A stretch of 64,000 nt of DNA, from contig URCI01000002.1 of assembly GCA_900546345.1 (NCBI GenBank), forward strand, positions 1-64,000, read 5' to 3'. Under the pieces are notes generated by a model. It searched no databases. It had not been told where the DNA came from and was given only the letters and a program-made list of their open reading frames with translations. The stretch is from an uncultured Prevotella sp. (lineage in GTDB: Bacteria > Bacteroidota > Bacteroidia > Bacteroidales > Bacteroidaceae). The translations under genes and the position numbers were made by a program. Shown in pieces: positions 58,896-64,000 of the stretch (positions are counted from its first letter, which is position 1; every line of letters starts with the position of its first letter).

Positions 58896-61397
58896 TCATC
58901 CGTTGTGGATTTGCTGCAGTCTCTGCGCTAAACTGTTTTCGTCTGCAATCAACACCTCACGCGGCTTGGATCCTTGGGCCTCGCCAACGATACCGGCCTT
59001 CTGCAACTGATCCATCAAACGGCCAGCACGGTTATATCCGATAGAGAACCTACGCTGGATCATGCTGGTAGACCCCTGTTGGGTAAGGACGATGGCCTTG
59101 GCCGCTTCATCAAAATAAGGATCCAAAGAATGCACGTCTGTGCCTCCAACTCCCGGTTCACCTATCGATGCGTTAGGATCATCAGGCTCTGGGAGTTCCA
59201 TCGGATCGAGCGGGCCAGGTTGCTCCGCAATAAAATCATTGACGGCTTCTATTTCGGGAGTGTCAATAAATGCACACTGCACACGCACGGGATCACCACC
59301 AGAGAGGAACAGCATGTCGCCCTTTCCAACCAACTGGTCTGCACCGGTGCGGTCGAGAATCGTGCGAGAGTCGATTTGCGAGGCAACACGGAAAGCCATA
59401 CGACCAGGGAAGTTTGCTTTGATATTACCCGTAATGATCTTGGTGGTAGGACGCTGAGTGGCAATGATCATGTGAATGCCGACAGCGCGAGCTAACTGAG
59501 CAATACGAGCTATTGGCAATTCGATCTCCTTGCCGGCCGTCATAATCAAATCACCAAACTCATCGATGATCACGACAATATATGGCATATATTCGTGTCC
59601 ATCAGAAAGTGAAAGCTTATGATTGATAAACTTCTCGTTATATTCCGTAATCTTCTTTACACCTGCTTTTTTCAGCAGATCGTAACGATGATCCATCAAC
59701 TTGCAAAGAGAGTTAAGTGTGCGAACCACCTTCTGGACATCAGTGATAATTGGCTCGTCTTCATTTTCCGGCAAAGCAGCCATATAATGTGGAGCGATTT
59801 TGTTGTAAATGCTAAACTCCACTTTCTTAGGATCCACAAGGACAAACTTCAACTCGTTAGGATGCTTCTTATAAAGAAGGGAGGTGATAATCGCATTGAG
59901 TCCCACTGACTTACCTTGTCCCGTTGCACCAGCGACAAGCAAATGTGGAATTTTTGCGAGATCAACCATAAACACCTCATTAGTGATCGTTTTTCCAAGC
60001 GCCATGGGCAAAGCCATCTTTGTCGTCTGGAATTTCTTGGTATTGAGCACACTCTCCATAGAAACGATCTGTGGATTCTTGTTAGGAACTTCTATTCCTA
60101 TCGTTCCCTTGCCGGGGATAGGAGCAATGATACGGATGCCAAGCGCTGCCAGGCTCAAGGCGATATCAGCCTCCAATCCACGGATTTTACTGATTCTCAC
60201 ACCCTCGGCCGGAGTAATCTCATAGAGAGTCACAGTAGGGCCGACAGTAGCATTGATCTTGCTGATCTGTACCCCAAAACTATTTAAGACCTCCACAATA
60301 CGTGCATTGTTGGCTTTAATCTCCTCCATGTCTATCACAGGACGACTGGAGTATTTCTTCAGCAAATCACAAGAGGGGAAGTTATAATGAATGAAAGGCT
60401 CCCAAGGATTGATTGGAGTATTCAGATCATAATGCTCACCAACGCGGCTGCTGCTGGCCTTTTCCTCCTCACCATGTTTAACCACCACATTATCGATCTT
60501 CTCGGAACTGACTTGTTCAGAGTTGGTTACATGCGTTTCTAAAGCAGACTGGTCGACGCTTGTCTTAGGCCGAAATTGTGACATATCTGTCAGATCCACG
60601 ACATTGCCTACTGACGCGGGAGCTTCTTCCTGCTCTTCAGGCTGGAGCTCGTTCTCCTCATTTTCCTCAGCCCCCTTGGCTCTCTCTACGATCAGATCCG
60701 CATTTTCATTCTCTTCCTCTTCTCCTTCAACAGTGCTTCTGTTGGTTACGGTCAACTTCACCTTCTTAGTTACGTATTTCAGTGGATTCATAGCTTTACG
60801 AATCACCGTAATAGTTTCCGACGTTAAATATGTCAGGAAACTGACTGCAATGATCAGGAGTATAACTGTCAATCCTGGAGCACCGACAACATTCTCCAAA
60901 TGCTCCACCACATAGGCACCATGCTGTCCGCCTGGATTGAAAATACGTTCCCCCATAATTGGTGTAAGAAACTTAGAAAAGGTGACAGACAGCCAAACCA
61001 TGACAATAGTCAGGCATAGAAACCATTTCCAGAGATTGACTTCTATGACGTGCATCAATTTCAACCCTACCAAAATAATAAAGACTGGGATAAAGAACGC
61101 AGGAAGGCCAAAATTGACGGAAATAAGATAATAAGACAATAGAGCTCCAGCCGAACCGCAAGTATTGGTAAAGACATGCGTATTATTCAGCCATTCTCCC
61201 GGTCTCATGTTCTCCAACGTACTCTGATCAGCAGGCCCCGTGGAAAAAAAGGAAACCATGGCAATTATCATATAAACGGATACTGCCAAAAGGATGAAGC
61301 CTAAAAAGAAATCAGTCGTCTCACTCTCAAATATATGTCGAAAGCCAACCGCCTCGCCAAAAGTCTTTGGCTTGCGCTCAGATTTTTTTCTTGCCAT
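58896..61397 (-). CDS. ftsK: DNA translocase FtsK
   Basis: Encodes 833 residues. Four N-terminal membrane helices (about 27-200) are followed by an acidic linker (about 225-320). The motor domain has Walker A GATGQGKS at 490-497 and later VVIIDEFGDLIM. A C-terminal gamma domain (about 765-833) binds DNA (RRFSIGYNRAGRLMDQLQKAGIVG). It pumps chromosome ends across the septum and activates XerCD recombination. A promoter box lies at 61428-61435. Confidence 0.95.
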   Translation of the reverse strand: MARKKSERKPKTFGEAVGFRHIFESETTDFFLGFILLAVSVYMIIAMVSFFSTGPADQSTLENMRPGEWLNNTHVFTNTCGSAGALLSYYLISVNFGLPAFFIPVFIILVGLKLMHVIEVNLWKWFLCLTIVMVWLSVTFSKFLTPIMGERIFNPGGQHGAYVVEHLENVVGAPGLTVILLIIAVSFLTYLTSETITVIRKAMNPLKYVTKKVKLTVTNRSTVEGEEEENENADLIVERAKGAEENEENELQPEEQEEAPASVGNVVDLTDMSQFRPKTSVDQSALETHVTNSEQVSSEKIDNVVVKHGEEEKASSSRVGEHYDLNTPINPWEPFIHYNFPSCDLLKKYSSRPVIDMEEIKANNARIVEVLNSFGVQISKINATVGPTVTLYEITPAEGVRISKIRGLEADIALSLAALGIRIIAPIPGKGTIGIEVPNKNPQIVSMESVLNTKKFQTTKMALPMALGKTITNEVFMVDLAKIPHLLVAGATGQGKSVGLNAIITSLLYKKHPNELKFVLVDPKKVEFSIYNKIAPHYMAALPENEDEPIITDVQKVVRTLNSLCKLMDHRYDLLKKAGVKKITEYNEKFINHKLSLSDGHEYMPYIVVIIDEFGDLIMTAGKEIELPIARIAQLARAVGIHMIIATQRPTTKIITGNIKANFPGRMAFRVASQIDSRTILDRTGADQLVGKGDMLFLSGGDPVRVQCAFIDTPEIEAVNDFIAEQPGPLDPMELPEPDDPNASIGEPGVGGTDVHSLDPYFDEAAKAIVLTQQGSTSMIQRRFSIGYNRAGRLMDQLQKAGIVGEAQGSKPREVLIADENSLAQRLQQIHNG

Positions 61398-61427
61398 TTT
61401 CTATCTATTGTTCATTGATGATCGTTG

Positions 61428-61435
61428 CAAAATTA
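61428..61435 (-). promoter_or_regulatory. -7 box (TAATTTTG) of ftsK
   Basis: Minus-strand TAnnTTTG match 31 nt before the ATG at 61397. Confidence 0.6.
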
Positions 61436-61541
61436 CGTTTTTTTGCTGTAATGACAAAACAAAATAGCACCAACTTTCATTTTTTAAACGGTATCTGAAA
61501 AAAAATATGGATGGAACCGATGTCGTCTCACTACTTTTTTA

Positions 61542-61549
61542 TAATTTTG
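61542..61549 (+). promoter_or_regulatory. -7 box (TAATTTTG) of the exonuclease gene
   Basis: Plus-strand TAnnTTTG match 28 nt before the ATG at 61577. It excludes the longer frame starting at 61511. Confidence 0.65.
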
Positions 61550-61576
61550 TACACTATAAGCATTGCTCCGTTCACA

Positions 61577-62422
61577 ATGAAGAAAAAGTTATACAGCAAA
61601 TTCGACAAGAAAGAAATTTCAGAGTTACCACAAGTAACCTTCCCGGGACGCATCATCACGATCATCTCGCCGGGAGAGGCCGACAAGGCGGTAGACTATC
61701 TTCTTTCTATGAATATTCTTGGAGTCGATACAGAAACTAAACCGGCATTTCATCGTGGCGAGCATCATCACGTGGCATTGCTTCAAGTTTCCACACACGA
61801 CACCTGTTTTCTCTTCCGGCTTAACCGTATAGGCATTACACCCTCTATCAAAAGATTGTTGGAAGACAAGACCGTAAAAAAAATCGGACTTTCATGGCAT
61901 GACGATATTCACATGCTGCAAGACCGTGAAAATTTTACTCCGGGACTTTTCATCGATCTTCAGGATATGGTACCGCAACTGGGCATTAAAGACTTGAGCC
62001 TTCAAAAGCTATATGCAAATATCTTTCATGAAAAAATCTCGAAAAGACAAAGGCTCTCTAATTGGGAATCTCCTCAGCTCGACGATAAACAAAAGCAATA
62101 TGCGGCTATTGATGCATGGACTTGCATCTTGCTCTATGAAGAAATGGAGAGATTGATCAAAACAAAAGATTATGAACTCATTGTGGTGCCCGAGCCAGAA
62201 GCGCCAACAAAACCCAGCAACACTGCTTTAGAGGAATCTGGGCAGCCCGTTGATGCTAAGAAAGTTATAACAGATCAACAGACAGAGGGGATTTCCAAGG
62301 AAAAGAAGGCAAGCAAAACTAAAAAGGAGACCGGAAAAAAACGAAAACGGAAATCAAAAAAGCAGACTGAGCCAAGTGCCAGTGATCCAAATGCAAACAT
62401 AAAAGGGAAGTCTCAAGAATAA
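61577..62422 (+). CDS. 3'-5' exonuclease, RNase D-like (DnaQ-type DEDDy fold)
   Basis: Encodes 281 residues. Exonuclease motif I is ILGVDTETKP, motif II KKIGLSWHDDIHMLQ, and motif III YAAIDAWTCILLYEEM with the DEDDy tyrosine. The C-terminal 75 residues form a Lys-rich tail that likely binds nucleic acid. It acts on RNA or DNA 3' ends in the cytoplasm. The methyltransferase gene follows by 59 bp. Confidence 0.85.
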   Translation: MKKKLYSKFDKKEISELPQVTFPGRIITIISPGEADKAVDYLLSMNILGVDTETKPAFHRGEHHHVALLQVSTHDTCFLFRLNRIGITPSIKRLLEDKTVKKIGLSWHDDIHMLQDRENFTPGLFIDLQDMVPQLGIKDLSLQKLYANIFHEKISKRQRLSNWESPQLDDKQKQYAAIDAWTCILLYEEMERLIKTKDYELIVVPEPEAPTKPSNTALEESGQPVDAKKVITDQQTEGISKEKKASKTKKETGKKRKRKSKKQTEPSASDPNANIKGKSQE

Positions 62423-62481
62423 AACGGAAACGTTATATGCAAAATACCTCCCAGGCCATCAAACACATACTCGAATAAGAC

Positions 62482-63663
62482 ATGTATAAGAACATATATC
62501 TAAAAAAGGGGAAGGAAAGCTCGTTGGAGCGGTTTCACCCATGGATCTTCTCAGGAGCTATCCATCATACAGACAAAGACATAGCAGAAGGTGATATCGT
62601 AAGAGTTATCTCTGCTTCTGGCGATTTCATCGCTGTTGGGCATTATCAGATAGGAAGCATCGCCGTTAGAGTATTATCATTCCAAGACATTACGATCAAC
62701 GATGAATTCTGGGAAAAACGGTTAGCTTCTGCCCTGACAATGCGCCAAAGCATTGGTATTGCTGACAACCCCGCTAACAACACCTATCGATTGGTTCATG
62801 GCGAGGGTGACAATCTCCCAGGCCTCGTTATCGACTGCTATGGCCCAACTGCAGTGATGCAAGCCCATAGTGTAGGTATGCATGTTTGTCGTAAAGACAT
62901 TTGCAAAGCACTTGTCAAAGTGATGCAGCATCGCATTCAAAATGTATACTATAAGAGCGAGACCACATTGCCTTTCAAGGCGGAATTGGGACAAGAGAAT
63001 GGGTTCATTTACGGACAGACCAATGACAATATAGCCGTAGAAAACGGTTTAAAATTCCATGTAGACTGGTTACGAGGTCAAAAAACGGGATTCTTTGTAG
63101 ATCAACGAGAAAACCGTGCGCTGCTAGAGCATTACGCTAAAGGCAAAAGCGTCTTGAATATGTTCTGCTACACTGGCGGATTTTCTGTCTATGCCATGCG
63201 TGGTGGTGCCCAAATGGTTCATTCCGTTGACAGCAGTGCGAAAGCCATTGAGTTAACCAATGAGAATATTGAGCTTAACTTCCCTGGCGATACACGCCAC
63301 GAGGCTTTTTGTGACGATGCTTTTAAATATCTTGACGAGCATGACGATCAATATGATTTGATCGTCCTCGACCCTCCAGCGTTCGCAAAGCACCGGAGTG
63401 CACTCCATAATGCGCTCAAAGGATATACAAGGCTGAATGTAAAGGGACTCCAGCGCATCAAACATGGTGGAATCCTTTTCACGTTTAGCTGTTCTCAGGC
63501 AGTCACAAAAGAGAATTTCCGTAACGCGGTCTTCACAGCAGCCGTACAAGCTGGTCGCAAAGTACGTATCTTACATCAACTTCACCAACCTGCCGACCAT
63601 CCGATCAACATCTATCACCCAGAAGGTGAATATCTGAAAGGATTCGTTTTGTATGTGGAGTAG
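62482..63663 (+). CDS. rlmI: Class I SAM-dependent rRNA methyltransferase (RlmI-like)
   Basis: Encodes 393 residues. An N-terminal PUA-like domain (about 1-75; RFHPWIFSGAIHH) precedes a methyltransferase core: VLNMFCYTGGFSVYAM (SAM-binding), then LIVLDPPAFAKHR, the catalytic DPPxF segment, and FSCSQAVT. It matches the RlmI family that methylates a cytosine of 23S rRNA (m5C1962 in E. coli). Followed 19 bp later by tilS. Confidence 0.9.
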   Translation: MYKNIYLKKGKESSLERFHPWIFSGAIHHTDKDIAEGDIVRVISASGDFIAVGHYQIGSIAVRVLSFQDITINDEFWEKRLASALTMRQSIGIADNPANNTYRLVHGEGDNLPGLVIDCYGPTAVMQAHSVGMHVCRKDICKALVKVMQHRIQNVYYKSETTLPFKAELGQENGFIYGQTNDNIAVENGLKFHVDWLRGQKTGFFVDQRENRALLEHYAKGKSVLNMFCYTGGFSVYAMRGGAQMVHSVDSSAKAIELTNENIELNFPGDTRHEAFCDDAFKYLDEHDDQYDLIVLDPPAFAKHRSALHNALKGYTRLNVKGLQRIKHGGILFTFSCSQAVTKENFRNAVFTAAVQAGRKVRILHQLHQPADHPINIYHPEGEYLKGFVLYVE

Positions 63664-63682
63664 ACTTGTTTAAGTACGTAAA

Positions 63683-64000
63683 ATGATGGAAAACAACATT
63701 TTTAACCATTTCATCGAGAAATATATAAGCCGTTATGAGTTGCTGTCTCACAACGGCTTTTATCTTGTCGCCCTTTCAGGAGGTCCAGACAGTGTCGCTC
63801 TGTTGTTGTTACTCAAAGACTTAGGTTATCATATCGAAGCCGTCCATTGTAATTTTCACTTACGAGGCGCAGAAAGTGACCGTGACGAGAATTTTTGCAT
63901 AGAACTGTGTAAAAAGCACGGGATGGCGCTCCATCGGGTACATTTTGATACCATGGCCTATGCCGACCTCCATCACATGTCTATAGAAATGGCAGCACGT
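63683..64000 (+). CDS. tilS: tRNA(Ile)-lysidine synthase, 5' part
   Basis: The first 106 residues are present; the gene continues beyond the window. The PP-loop ATP-binding motif LSGGPDSVALL (about residue 31) and HCNFHLRGAESDRDE are diagnostic of TilS, which converts cytidine to lysidine at the wobble position of tRNA-Ile(CAU). ATG at 63683 or 63686 could start it. It lies 19 bp after the methyltransferase gene. Confidence 0.92.
   Translation, partial: MMENNIFNHFIEKYISRYELLSHNGFYLVALSGGPDSVALLLLLKDLGYHIEAVHCNFHLRGAESDRDENFCIELCKKHGMALHRVHFDTMAYADLHHMSIEMAAR

Overview
The window is a stretch of a Bacteroidales chromosome, most likely Prevotella/Segatella or a close relative. Three observations support this: many genes are preceded by the Bacteroidetes -7 box TAnnTTTG; most starts lack a Shine-Dalgarno sequence and follow A/C-rich leaders; and the gene families are typical of the order (BspA-type repeats, DUF4270, the short glycogen synthase, a smalltalk-type peptide, the agmatine route to putrescine).

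Positions 1 to about 37,690 are the right-hand part of an integrative conjugative element (ICE) of the CTnDOT/TraA-Q type. Its left end lies outside the window. On the minus strand, from 18,713 down to 932, runs a conjugation operon: ParA/TraA, a TraB/C-like protein, a helix-turn-helix protein, a DUF3127-like protein, a TraD-like membrane protein, TraE, TraF, the VirB4 ATPase TraG, two related VirB5-like secreted proteins, a third secreted protein, TraJ (VirB6-like), TraK (VirB8-like), a TraL-like protein, TraM (VirB10-like), TraN (VirB9-like) and the VirD4-type coupling protein. A promoter with a leader of about 170 nt precedes it. No relaxase is visible. Upstream lie a BspA-like leucine-rich-repeat surface protein with a probable type IX secretion tail and a peptidoglycan hydrolase combining M23 and glucosaminidase domains.

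A divergent plus-strand operon (22,308-31,545) carries the element's DNA-handling accessory genes: a DUF4099/3945-like protein, a phosphoribosyltransferase fused to a MutS-domain-I-like segment, a small acidic protein, an ArdC-type metalloprotease-like antirestriction protein, a TOPRIM primase-like protein, a third VirB5-like paralogue, a stand-alone protein made of two topoisomerase-type zinc repeats, an HU-like protein, a lipoprotein and a protein of unknown function. A small GNAT-family gene and a minus-strand acidic gene follow.

The integrase (33,500-37,296) is split by a complete 2,489-nt group II intron encoding a reverse transcriptase/maturase/HNH protein. The insertion is four nucleotides after the catalytic tyrosine codon, and exact removal restores a 435-residue integrase. 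Clusters of GGCTACA(C), probably arm-type integrase sites, lie on both sides of the integrase gene. The element abuts the 3' end of a tRNA-Ser(TGA) gene.

From 37,774 on, the sequence is ordinary chromosome: mutS2; a patch of decayed genes (a TonB-type receptor joined to a carboxymuconolactone-decarboxylase fragment, a Rpn nuclease tail, an HU-like fragment); two AraC regulators; an MBL-fold protein; an iron alcohol dehydrogenase; an LTA-synthase-like enzyme; DUF4270 and glycogen synthase; a methylmalonyl-CoA decarboxylase/carboxylase operon; agmatine deiminase and N-carbamoylputrescine amidase; a DUF5687 permease with a LolA-like protein; ftsK; a 3'-5' exonuclease; an RlmI-type methyltransferase; and the start of tilS.
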